In this document: positions 12,901 through 21,300 of the stretch, piece after piece
Position numbering within the stretch: the first letter of the stretch is position 1
Layout: each line of letters opens with the position of its first letter
Source of the DNA: Taxillus chinensis
Lineage: Eukaryota; Streptophyta; Magnoliopsida; Santalales; Loranthaceae
Direction: 5' to 3'
Length of the DNA: 64,000 nucleotides
NCBI GenBank assembly: GCA_023512835.1
Contig: CM042089.1
Coordinates: 15,984,562-16,048,561 of the forward strand
Translations under genes and position numbers: made by a program
Notes under the pieces: model-generated
What the model was told of the DNA's origin: nothing
The model's database searches: none
The model's input: the letters and a program-made list of their open reading frames with translations, nothing else

Positions 12901-15900
12901 TGTGTGTTGACAGGTACCTCGTGGAGCTGCTGCTTCGGTTTGTTTCAAGGTTGGACTTGCTCACCTTGAGCAGAATCAACTTCCAGATGCACTTTCATGC
13001 TTCGACGAAGCTTTTCTGGCACTGGCCAAGGATCAATCTCGTGGAGCAGATATTAAAGCACAAGCCACAATCTGTGCTCAGTATAAAATTGCAGTTACTA
13101 TTCTTCAGGTATTATTATAATTATTATGAATAGAAATAGGGATAATACAATGGATATACACATATATACACTTTAGATTGGCCACTAATCTTACAATAAT
13201 TAACTTTAGAATGAATTTAGACGCCTAGAAACTCAAACACGTAATACAAATAATAAATACATCATATAGAAACCAAAGAGACTGTATAATAATTACAAAT
13301 AATAAATAGAACATAATAATTATAGTTTAAGGAACTGAAGAGATCATTTTTTTTCATCCACATGAATGACTTATATTCAAATCAACTTCCAACACTCTTT
13401 CTCAAGCTAGTGAATATGTATTTTTCATTCCCAGAATAGAATGTTTAAAAATATTGGATTGCTTAACACTTTAGTGTAAATATCAATCAACTGACTATGG
13501 GTAGACACATAACATATGCAGATCAAGCCATTATCCAACTTTTTCTTAATGAAGTGTCCATCAATTTCAATAAGTTTTGATCTAAAGTAATTCATACACA
13601 CCACGAGCCATTGCTCAGAGTTTTACTTCTGCACTAGATTAGACTACTACATTTTGCTTTTTATTCCTCCAAGCTACTAAATTTTCACCGATAAGAGTGT
13701 ATTACTTAGATGTTGGCCTTCCATCAACAATTAATCTTGCATAATGAATATCTATAAAGGCCTCAATAATCAAACTTTAATTCCATTTAAACAAGATCCC
13801 TTTCCTGGAGTCTTTTTGAGATATTGTAACATTCGATGGGTTGCCTACAAGTGGTCTTTCTTTGGATTCCGCATAAACTAGTTGATGACACTCATTACAT
13901 AAGTTATGTCAGGTTTCGTGTGTGAAAGGTAAATGAATTTTCCAATCAAACGTTGATACATTTTCCTGGCGATTTGAGCATCCTTTTCGGCTAGATCAAT
14001 CTTAAGATTTGGATCTATTAGAGTACTACCTAATTTGTTGGTTGTCTTATCAATTTCTTTAAAGAGATTTTTAATATACTTCTGGTTTGATATAAATATG
14101 TCATGTTTAGAATAAGTCACTTCAATCCAAAAAAATACTTTAGTTCTGGTTTGTTATAGGTATTAATTTTTGTATTTTAAATTTTGTTAGAATTCGTGTT
14201 TAATAGGAGAGAGAATATATTTTAAAAATAGTATATTTTTAAAAAGTGAGCTCAATTTTTTTTTAAAATAGTACTCGAAGGGCTCAAGTAACAAAATATA
14301 AGCAAAGTAAAAAATAAAATAAAATAAAATAATTATTTGGGCCTTTCGATAAAACTGATTTTAATTTGAAAACAGTTAGAAATAGTTTTTTAAAATAATA
14401 TTTTTTAAAATTATTTCTAAATTTATATTATTATTAAATTTGAATGAATTCACATCGGATTTACAATTTTAAAAAAACAATATGAAAAATAATCATTACC
14501 AAACGCACTACTAGCCTTTCTATTGTTTTGATGTCAAATTCCTCGGCCAAATAATGGCTCAAGAGTTCTTGCTCTTTGTTATCACTTTTGGTCACATTTA
14601 TATTATTTACATATATCAAAAGAGTTGTAACTCCCTTGTAGATGAGTGTTTGATAAACAATGTATGATCCTGGTTTTGTTTATCTAATGCCCATATAGCT
14701 TTTGCAACTATGCCAAATCAAGTCTGTGGTGATGGTTTAAGATCATACAATGTCTTTTTGAATCTACACATAATATTGGCAATCAATTTTCTATTACAAC
14801 TAGATGAAACTTCCATGTAGATTTTCTTCTTGAACTTGCAATGTAGAAAAATATTCTTTACATAAAACTATTACGAATTCTACCTATAATAATCCAAAGT
14901 TTGATTATTGTTGTGCAAGAGTTAAACATTACTTTTGTGTGGGAGAGTATCCCACAAACGCACATTTTAATGCTTGTGAATAAAATTGCCTTGATTTTGA
15001 CTATGAATGTGATTAAAAGTAACATACAAATATGCGAGAAACAAGATTATTGGTAGTGCTTAAATACAATAGGGTTTATGTATGATTCCTTCCTTTTGAA
15101 AGTAGGGGGTTAGGGTTTATTTGAAGTATTCCTTAGCATTCTCACACCTCAATCCTTTGATACTAATTTCAAATTAATTTTTGATCATAGAGAAAATATT
15201 TGGGAGAATGGTACTAATATTAGATTTTTGTTTAAGAAAAAAATTTAGGTAACACAAGAGCAATTAATAATAAAGGAAATAAATCATCGAACCCCATAGA
15301 TATGAAAAACATTAGTGTCTTCAATATCACTATGAATAAGAGAAAATAGAGTAGAACGTTTTGTATGACTGTTTTGGAAAGAGATTTGTTTGTGTTTAAG
15401 TGTCATAATGTAAATTGTCAACATTTAATTTTTTGAAAAACAATGGATACATAATTTTTAGAACATTAAAAGAAGGATGTCTAAGTTGGTGATGGTATGA
15501 TCAAACTTTGCCCTTATTCGAAGACGTTGGGACACAAGAGAATGAGAAAAGTTATTATTGATAATGTTTGATTGATGCGATGCTTCAAGGTAGTAGAATT
15601 CATCTAGTTCTCTAGCATGCTTAATCATCCTCCCCGAATCCTTATCCTAAAATAGATAATAGTTATGAGAAAATATCAAGGTTCAAAAATACGTAAGGCG
15701 GGAACGGTACGGCCGAAGGCGGTACGGATATACGGGCGTCTCAGTACGGTCGAGGCGGGTGCCTCAACCTTACACAATAATTTTATGCTGAAAATATTAT
15801 CATACTAAAATAACTTAAATTTCTCCGCAACTTTAATAGAAATATATTATAATCATAATAGTCTTACACTTTATAAAATCAAACTAAAAATATAAATCAA

Positions 15901-18900
15901 GTCTCACTCAAAAACAAAATTAAGTCTTTGTAATCAATTTCAAATATTCAATAAAACAAAACAACTGAAGGTCTCAAATAGACACTCTAATCTTAATTGA
16001 ATAGTGTGTCATCCGTATCTAATGGTCGAAATTTTGGATCCCAAAATGGTTCTTCACTCGAAAAGTCATCCGTTTTCGGTTTATCTTCCGATTCAATCAA
16101 AATGTTTTTTCCTTTTCCTACACCAAAATAATTAAAAATAACATCAATATATATATATATATATATATAAAATTTTAAATATAATGAAATTCTTTCATTT
16201 AATTATTAAACATTACTAAACTTACGTGAACTTCTACTTGTCTCTCCTTGCAAATTTTCACTTGGTTCGCATGAAAGGTTTGCAAAATCTCCATCAATAT
16301 CATCCTCAATTATCCATTCATCATCCGAAGGCACATCAGTGGCTAGTAGAGAGTCAACACCATCAGGTAAGTTTTGTTTTCTAATGAACTTATCCCTCAA
16401 CTTTCTATTATACATGATATAAACTAAAGAGTTTAGTTTCTCTGTGGCCAATCGATTTCTTCTTTTAGAATGAATCTACAAATATAAATGAAAATAAAAT
16501 TAGTATAAATAAATATATATTAAAAAATATATTCTAAATTTGTAATTTCATACGTATCCAATTGAATGCACTCCAATTTCGTTCACAACCGGATGATGAA
16601 CAAGTGAGACTTAAAACTCTCACTGCAAAAGATCTTAACTCTGGGGTATGATCCCCAAATTGAATCCACCAATCAGCTACAATAATAATTCACCTAGTTA
16701 GAAATTAGATAAATAATTATAGAATACTTAAATGAGATTTTGACTTACCGGGTTTATATTTATGTATAGTGCTTTGTGCCAATGTGAAGCCAAACAACCC
16801 ATTCTTTTTTCTGAAATCTGTAATTTGTAGACAAGCCTTCTCTCTTTCTTCAAAATTTGGTATAAGCTTCTCCATGCACATCAATAACCCCAGTCTTAAT
16901 CTCTATATGAGTGGAGATTTGTTCGAATATTGAAATCTAGGATTCATAAAATAAGCATTGCATGCAAAGGGCAATGTAATTGGAAATCCCATTTGTTGTC
17001 AATAATCTTCCAAATCTCACTATATGCTCCATATTCATCTCCTAAATTTTTGGCTATCTCCTCTTTAGCCGCATCCATTGCTCCATAAATAAATCCCATT
17101 TCAGGGATCTTCTCGAATCTGCTTAATCTCAACACACTAACAAGAGGTCTAGTTGTCTTAATGCATAAGACATATTTGACCAAAAATTCTCATCCCTCAC
17201 AATGATCTTTTTCAATTCTTTTTCCTTCTACTTTATTCGCCCACGAGCTTTCCCTCCATTCCTGTGAAGTTAACATCTGCTCCAAAGGCTCACGCAATTC
17301 ATACAAACTTTGTAATGTCAAGTACGCTGTAGCAAACCTAGTAGGAGCAGGCCGAATTAAGTCTTTTTTTGTGAACTTCCTCATCAATGCCAATATCCAC
17401 CCATGATTATAAATAAATTGGGTCACCTATTAAGAAACACACAATTTAGTAATGAAAGTTTAATTAAATAAATAATATCGTAAAGAAATAAATATACCTT
17501 CTTTGCTTTTCTCAACGCCATTTTATGTTGGGGTAGTTCTCCAATTTTCTCAAGAATCAAATCCAAGCAATGTGCAGCACATGGTGTCCACCATAATTTT
17601 GTCCTTTTCTTCATTAATATTTGTCCAGCTTTTTTATAGTTAGAGGCATTATCAGTTACTACTTGAACAACAAAATCCACTCCAATCTCTTCAACTACAT
17701 CATCCAATATTTGAAATATCATCTTTGCATCTTTCACTGCATCACTAACATCAATAGAACGCAAGAAAATTGTTCCACGTGGATTATTGACAAGAATGTT
17801 GATCAACCTGTCCCCCTTGTATCTTTCCAACCATCTGATAATATGGACACTCCTGTTTGCACCCATGTCTTCTTCACTTCATTCACAAAAGTTTGAGTAT
17901 TTTCTTCCTCCTTTTTTAAAATGGTAGTCTTCAACTCATAACTACTAGGTACTTTCAAACCAATTCCATAACGGCCGATTGCCCGACACATGCTAATAAA
18001 TGATGGACTATCAATAACATTAAAAGCAAGAGCATTATCAAAGAAACATCGACTAATCTCCGCACACACATCCTCACGTAATTCCTTATTAGTAAGTCTT
18101 TTTTTAGGTTCACTTTTATCCATATCATTGATCTTCTCAACATCATCCTCTAAAATCCCCAAGAATCTATCCATAGGTCCCCTATTCATTCTTTGAGTAA
18201 CATCATCACTACTTGAACCTCTCACAGACCCACTGTTTAATGTTGTGCACCTGTCAATAATCTCCTCTTTAACTAGTTGATTTAATTTTTTTGACTTCTC
18301 CGAATCATCAAATTTTTTTTTCATTTCATCTCTAACTTCTGGTTGAACTTTTGGACATGGGGCAACATTACCCCTTTTACCTGCAAGATGTTCCTTCAAT
18401 CTAAATACACCCCCTCTTATTTCCTTTTCACAAAATTTGCATCGAATATACTTATATCCTTTTTTTTATCTTTCTCAATTTCAATCCCATACTTCCAAGT
18501 TGGATCTTTTCTTTGATTGCTTGCCATTACACCACAAATGGAAGTATGCTCAATGATCAACAACAATAAACAACACTGCAATTTGAATAATTAAACATAA
18601 AAACTAATATTAATGTTATTAATATATAACATAATGTTAATTAAATAAAAACAATTAGAAAAATATATATTAAGTATAATATATACTCACAGCCACACAG
18701 ACAGTTTCGGGCGAGAGGGAATCGGGCGAGAGAGAAGTGACAAAATCGGGCGAGAGGGAAAGACAGACGCGACGCGAGGCACGGCGAGGCTGCGTCGAGG
18801 CTCGCGAGACTGCGTCGACGGGAGGCAAGGCTCGGCGAGGCTGTGTCGACGCGAGTAGAGGCTAGGCGAAGCTCGGCGAGGCTCGGCGAGGCTGCGTCGA

Positions 18901-20877
18901 GGCACGGCGCGGCGAGGGACAGATCTTCGATGACGATTGCAGCGATCGTCGGTCGAGGCGGCTGCATCGGGTACTGAGGTAGGGCTGCGTCGAAACGGTA
19001 CGTTTTTTATACGTTGTTTTTTTTATTTAAAAAAATAAAGTCGCCCGCCTCACCTCGTACCGTGTGTGAGGCGGGCGTACGTATTTTCGAACCATGGAAA
19101 ATATAACTTGACAAAATAAATCTTGGATGAATTTTTGAATGAAGATAAGATTGGTAAATAATCTTAGGATATAGAGAACATTGCGTAAAATAAGTGAAAG
19201 ACTTATTAGTAACATTTCTAATATCAGCTAAAGTGGTGAAAGAACCATTTGTAATGGCTAGGAGGTAATAGCCAAAAAAAGATGGGGGAGGGAGAACATA
19301 CTTAGTCTAAAAAAAGATGAAAATATTTTAGAATAGATGGATGAGAACATACTTGAATGGGCCATTGAACATGAACTTGGGCTTTTTCCATACTAACAAG
19401 GAAGGATTTCACTTTTTCAAGCACATTGTGGTTGAGACTAATCAACTATTTCAATCTAATATCTATTGATTTCACGGAAACAACATTAACGTGGGTTTAC
19501 AAGGATTGTGGATGGAAACATACCTGAATGGGCCATCTGTTATTGAATACTTTTCATGTTGTCCCCTCTTTTCTGCAAGGGTTGTGTTGTTTGAGGTAGA
19601 AGCCTCTGCAAGGTCTAACATAGTGATCCTTTTAGGAATTAAGGCTGAATACAAAAGAGGTCTCTACAATGTCTTTTTCTGGTAAAAAAATACCCGTAAG
19701 GAAGGATAGTTTAACAATAAAGGCTAAGAGACAAGGAATGATCACTAGCAATGAAGGCCGAAAAAGAATGGAGTACTTTTATTTTGTTAGTAATCTAGTT
19801 CTGATACTATATGAAAAATAATAATATTTTATTCAATTTGATAATACACTAAATATACACATATATACGTCTTAGATCGACTCTAGTCGTACAATAATTA
19901 ACTTTAAAATGAATTTAGATGTTTAGAAACTCAAACACATAATACAAATAGTAAATACAATGTATAGATACCAAAGAAACAATAGAATAACTCCAAATAA
20001 TAAATACATCATAATAACTAGTCTAGGGAGCTAAAGAGATTCTGTTCGTCCACATTAATGATTTAGACGTAAACAAACTTCCAACAATTATTATCATTAT
20101 TATTATAACTTTACTTTTTCTCATCCATAGGGTAAATATAATATAACAAATGTACTGTTTATGGACGCTAAAAAGATTTCTCTTGCATGACGTCAGCTAT
20201 TTATGTTTAACATGTTCCTGGATTGGTATGATGAAAGATTTAGGATGAAAAAGTTAGTGAATGACTTGCACTACTTAATGTACTGTTCCGGGCTTTTCTT
20301 TCCCCCTACCATTGAATTTCTCTCTCTTGCCAACTGATGTGTATGTAAACGTAGTCTATTTGCATGGTGTTGATACACGTACTTTCTGTATTCACTACAG
20401 GAAATCGGACGGCTTCAGAAAGTCCACGGACCCAGTGCAATCAGTGCTAAAGATGAGATGGCTAGACTGTCACGTCATCTTGGATCCTTACCTCTTCTTG
20501 CTAAGCACCGAATAAATTGTATTAGAACTTCCATTAAACGAAATATGGAAGTGCAGAATTATGCCTATGCTAAGCAGATGCTCGATCTCCTTCTGTCAAA
20601 AGCACCTCCTAGCAAGCAAGATGAGTTGAGAAGCCTCACAGACATGTGTGCCCAGAGGGGTTTGACTAACAAGTCCATCGATCCATTAGAAGATCCCTCT
20701 CAGTTCTGTGCTGCAACTCTCAGCCGATTGTCAACCATTGGTTATGATGTTTGCGATCTCTGTGGGGCCAAGTTTTCAGCTCTCACAACGCCAGGATGCA
20801 TAATTTGTGGTATGGGAAGCATTAAAAGATCAGATGCGCTGGCAGGGCCTATGCCTGTGCCATCACCTTTTGGCTGA
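4093..20877 (+). CDS. TWD40-1: TWD40-1-like TPLATE/TSET complex subunit (5' end outside window; 15 exons, one frameshift)
   Basis: The spliced product is about 1258 residues of a WD40 plus alpha-solenoid protein of the TPLATE (TSET) adaptor complex, which acts in plant clathrin-mediated endocytosis at the plasma membrane. Exons: 4093-4204, 4748-4799, 5017-5118, 5217-5363, 5468-5630, 5715-5945, 6017-6171, 6768-6896, 7047-7164, 7322-7517, 7663-7774, 7854-8008, 10127-11562, 12914-13108, 20401-20877. Landmarks recalled for the family: VLKEKLS...GILADHQLQ, GYVAGVLTTQRVL, DSLRITPRSLEILA, FICHLNPSAMRRLAQKLEE, a Pro/Gln-rich linker, and a C-terminal CDLCGAKF...CIICG zinc-type motif. All exon phases join correctly except for one extra A in exon 13 (A8 run, 10841-10848). 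The N-terminal propeller exons must lie upstream. I prefer TWD40-1 to its paralogue TWD40-2 from remembered Arabidopsis sequences; the family is sure, the symbol less so. Confidence 0.85.
4748..4799 (+). CDS. TWD40-1: TWD40-1-like exon
   Basis: Completes the split Gly codon, then encodes QSHLTMSDVARKAFLHS. Acceptor attccag, donor gtatgg. Too short to be found as an open frame by length. Confidence 0.85.
5017..5118 (+). CDS. TWD40-1: TWD40-1-like exon
   Basis: 34 whole codons, HFMEGHSKSAPISRLPL to DIPVCE. Acceptor tgtgcag, donor gtggat. Phase 0 at both ends. Confidence 0.88.
5217..5363 (+). CDS. TWD40-1: TWD40-1-like exon
   Basis: 49 whole codons, from PFHLELNFFNKENRVLHYPV to KKLYTS. Acceptor taacag, donor gtaata. 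Confidence 0.9.
5468..5630 (+). CDS. TWD40-1: TWD40-1-like exon
   Basis: Encodes IPINVEFHPKRMLYSKKQHL, FLVVYEFSGATNEVALYWEN and on to STIK. Acceptor ctttcag, donor gtttgt, ending one base into a codon. Confidence 0.9.
5715..5945 (+). CDS. TWD40-1: TWD40-1-like exon
   Basis: Encodes GRDAAFIGPNENQFAILDDD and continues to QFMFETEVDRIFSTPL. Acceptor gatatag, donor gtagtc. An acidic, less conserved stretch (EENEKNEMVGQHQ) lies in the middle. Confidence 0.9.
   Translation, partial: VGMQHLLVLMKISLLSLMMIKLESFYIFFREMLHKKKMRRMKWSDNINLQIIMLDHLEDNFNLCLKLKWIASSPLH
6017..6171 (+). CDS. TWD40-1: TWD40-1-like exon
   Basis: Encodes ESTLVFASHGNQIGLAKLVQ to KLKVNEIVLQ. Acceptor atttcag, donor gtaaat. Confidence 0.9.
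6206..6531. mobile_element. hAT-type MITE (326 bp) in intron
   Basis: The ends are imperfect inverted repeats: TAGGGGTGGGCA on the left and the complement of TAGGGTTGTTCAAA on the right. The flanking 8 bp are TTTTCAGG (6198-6205) and TTTTCAGT (6532-6539), a 7-of-8 target duplication. AT-rich and non-coding. Its ends differ from the other hAT elements in the window, so it belongs to another family. Confidence 0.7.
6768..6896 (+). CDS. TWD40-1: TWD40-1-like exon before the AT-AC intron
   Basis: 43 whole codons, from IHWQETLRGYVAGVLTTQRV to KFDKGFPS. Acceptor tttgcag. No GT donor fits at the 3' end; the sequence after the last Ser codon is ATATCCTG. Confidence 0.88.
6897..7046 (+). other. AT-AC, U12-type spliceosomal intron (150 nt)
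   Basis: The intron begins ATATCCTGAG, close to the U12 donor consensus (A/G)TATCCTT. It ends tcttcAC, with a U12-like branch site cttaac at 7031-7036, whose branch A lies about 11-12 nt before the acceptor. Splicing at these points joins FDKGFPS directly to FRSLLWVG in frame, as in the family. No GT-AG pair does this. A (tta)n tract of about 10 units lies inside (about 6941-6970). It needs the minor spliceosome. Confidence 0.85.
7047..7164 (+). CDS. TWD40-1: TWD40-1-like exon after the AT-AC intron
   Basis: Encodes FRSLLWVGPALLYSTATAIS, MLGWDGKVRTILSISTPSA. The acceptor is tcttcac (AC, not AG) and the donor is gtatgc. Confidence 0.88.
7322..7517 (+). CDS. TWD40-1: TWD40-1-like exon
   Basis: Encodes VLVGALNDRLLLANPTEINP to LSEILYQITS. 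Acceptor cttgcag, donor gtattc. Confidence 0.9.
7663..7774 (+). CDS. TWD40-1: TWD40-1-like exon
   Basis: Encodes RFDSLRITPRSLEILAGSSP, VCGDLAVSLSQAGPQFTQ. Acceptor aatatag, donor gtaagc. Confidence 0.9.
7854..8008 (+). CDS. TWD40-1: TWD40-1-like exon
   Basis: Encodes VLRGTYAVKARRFSTALSVL to RQLGYACI and the first two bases of a Lys codon. Acceptor acatag, donor gtatgt. It starts the alpha-solenoid part. Confidence 0.9.
8009..10126 (+). other. 2.1-kb intron with degenerate repeats
   Basis: Canonical GT-AG intron (gtatgt ... ttgcag). Apart from the TTCGTGAAC-type repeat block it holds AT-rich sequence without coding signal. Confidence 0.8.
8740..9200. repeat. block of TTCGTGAACGAAT-type inverted words
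   Basis: Repeated half-palindromes occur here: attcgtgaacgaat, gttcacgaacatt, gaatgaacgaata and ttgttcgtgaatgatt, plus two copies of 'attattcaaaatttataaa'. It looks like a decayed inverted-repeat transposon, but I found no clean termini. Confidence 0.4.
10127..11562 (+). CDS. TWD40-1: TWD40-1-like largest exon, carrying a 1-nt frameshift
   Basis: The first part (to about 10848) encodes the alpha-solenoid (YGQFDSAKETFEVIADYESM, WTQGIFANFAAESMVPKGPE, WELAAEVMPYM) and an acidic SSSDEEG segment. The second part, in the next frame, starts KLQIRIRDKP and runs through a Pro/Gln-rich, probably disordered linker with a DPF tripeptide (VDPFGAQ) to RPGQ. At 1436 nt the exon is one base longer than its flanking phases allow. 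The surplus lies in the A8 run at 10841-10848, where the family continues without a break. Read as it stands, the protein would stop at 10857-10859. A sequencing or assembly indel is the simplest cause; a real lesion is possible. Confidence 0.85.
11563..12913 (+). other. 1.35-kb intron
   Basis: Donor gtagcc, acceptor ttgacag; RPGQ joins VPRGAAASVCFK in frame. A short GC-rich island (11775-11905) with two related 'gacctc' phrases is unlike the rest and may be a small insertion. Otherwise nothing recognised. Confidence 0.75.
12914..13108 (+). CDS. TWD40-1: TWD40-1-like exon
   Basis: 65 whole codons: VPRGAAASVCFKVGLAHLEQ, NQLPDALSCFDEAFLALAKD and on to YKIAVTILQ. Acceptor ttgacag, donor gtatta. 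The helical-repeat (TPR-like) character resembles the COPI-type solenoid end. Confidence 0.9.
13127..13394 (-). repeat. copia 3' LTR (268 bp)
   Basis: Direct repeat of 19812-20086; both share 'tacaataattaactttaaaatgaatttaga'-like stretches and end in acttccaaca on the + strand. Confidence 0.8.
13878..14120 (-). pseudogene. Ty1-copia reverse transcriptase fragment
   Basis: The frame contains HDIFISNQKYIKNLFKEIDK and later YQRLIGKFIYLSHTKPDITY, the typical end of copia RT leading to RNase H. Further broken pol pieces on the same strand extend toward 14800, for example one resembling LKPSPQTW just upstream in the element. Confidence 0.75.
16147..16169. repeat. (AT)n microsatellite
   Basis: About 11-12 AT units in the hAT element, downstream of the transposase. 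Confidence 0.9.
16206..18527 (-). pseudogene. hAT-superfamily transposase (BED / DUF659 / dimerisation)
   Basis: Read on the minus strand from the ATG at 18527 (MASNQRKDPTWKYG, then CKFC...H of a BED finger), through KKTWVQTGVSILSDGWKDT and VVTDNASNYKKAG (17423-17866, DUF659) with CAAHCLDLILEKIG, to the hAT dimerisation motif CSSSGCERNWSAF (about 16570-16640) and a C-terminal tail (16206-16451). At least three GT-AG introns can be placed: about 17427-17499, about 16680-16748 and about 16484-16553. Frame breaks occur in the A8 run of the BED region (18461-18468), at a G5 run near 17812, and in the A run near 17210, with another near 17160. No full-length protein is possible as sequenced. Some breaks may be homopolymer errors. 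Confidence 0.8.
18700..18985. repeat. GC-rich subterminal array of the hAT element
   Basis: Units such as gcgaggctgcgtcgagg and gaggctcggcgaggct recur, with 'gggcgagaggga' words next to them (18708-18762). Long antisense frames rich in Ala, Ser, Leu and Arg here arise from the repeats and are not treated as genes. Confidence 0.7.
19812..20086 (-). repeat. copia 5' LTR (275 bp)
   Basis: Direct repeat of 13127-13394. Starts tgaaaaataataat and ends acttccaaca on the + strand. Confidence 0.8.
20401..20877 (+). CDS. TWD40-1: TWD40-1-like last exon
   Basis: Encodes EIGRLQKVHGPSAISAKDEM to the stop TGA at 20875-20877 (PFG*). It contains the solenoid end (HRINCIRTSIKRNMEVQNYA) and a CxxC...CxxC pair (CDLCGAKF, GCIICGMG) that probably binds zinc. 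Acceptor actacag after a 7.3-kb intron. Confidence 0.92.
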   Translation, partial: EIGRLQKVHGPSAISAKDEMARLSRHLGSLPLLAKHRINCIRTSIKRNMEVQNYAYAKQMLDLLLSKAPPSKQDELRSLTDMCAQRGLTNKSIDPLEDPSQFCAATLSRLSTIGYDVCDLCGAKFSALTTPGCIICGMGSIKRSDALAGPMPVPSPFG

Positions 20878-21300
20878 TGAGTTCCAACTTTGTTTGACAA
20901 CCTCCTTATATTTTTTTAAAATTTCTTACTGCCAATGCACGTGACATGCTTTTGTTTCCGCCAACCCTGTTAAAGCCACAGTTTACTAGGGAATTGTAGA
21001 GTAGTGTTGGCGAAATTAGAAAGCTCTGCTGATTTGTATGAACTGCGAAGCAGGTGGTGAGAGCTTGATTGTGTAGAAATGGGTTGGAACTGTATCTTGA
21101 AATATTGATAGGTGTTGGCTGAGGCTTCCAATAGATTTTGTGTTTCTTGAATGCTACATTTTTTAGATATAGATTGTGTGCAGAGAAGGAATAGTAGATA
21201 CAGTAGTGTTGTACTTTAGGGCTGAAGCAGATTGTAGGAACACATAATTTTTACTGATTTGTAATAATTTTGCTCGTGTACAAGATAGGAAGAATAACAA
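20878..21300 (+). other. probable 3' UTR of the TWD40-1-like gene
   Basis: Non-coding sequence after the stop with T-rich and TTGTA-type elements (attgtgtaga, ttgtatgaac, attgtagg). No clear AATAAA is seen. The end is a guess. Confidence 0.4.

Larger units (their letters stand above)
15677..19096 (-). mobile_element. hAT transposon with decayed transposase (3420 bp)
   Basis: The left end is CAAGGTTCAAAAATACGT and the right end is the complement of CATGGTTCGAAAATACGT, 16 of 18 matched. The 8-bp target duplication GAAAATAT is exact at 15669-15676 and 19097-19104. It carries a BED/DUF659/hAT-dimerisation transposase on the minus strand. The GC-rich block at 18700-18980, upstream of the transposase, and the AT-rich block next to it match the two short elements at 470-1456 and 2014-2935, making this the likely parent type of that family. 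It is inserted in the copia element. Confidence 0.88.
13127..20086 (-). mobile_element. Ty1-copia retrotransposon in the last intron, with nested hAT
   Basis: LTRs at 13127-13394 and 19812-20086 are direct repeats with TG...CA ends. On the minus strand a primer site (tatagtatcagaac, close to the initiator-Met type) adjoins the 5' LTR at about 19797-19810, and a purine tract (cttgagaaagag) precedes the 3' LTR. The flanks read TATTA and ATTAT; the duplication is ambiguous in this AT-rich target. Without the 3.4-kb hAT it is about 3.5 kb, so it lacks much of a normal copia. It accounts for most of the 7.3-kb intron. Confidence 0.8.

Noticed and set aside
18641..18967. 108-codon and 72-codon minus-strand frames rich in Ala, Ser, Leu and Arg
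   Set aside because: They are produced by the GC-rich subterminal repeat array of the hAT element.
4093..20877. Calling the gene TWD40-2 instead of TWD40-1
   Set aside because: As I recall it, the Arabidopsis TWD40-2 has a different, shorter C-terminal end rich in Pro/Ala. The CDLCGAKF...GSIKRSDALAG end and the greater total length fit TWD40-1. This rests on memory, not a search.
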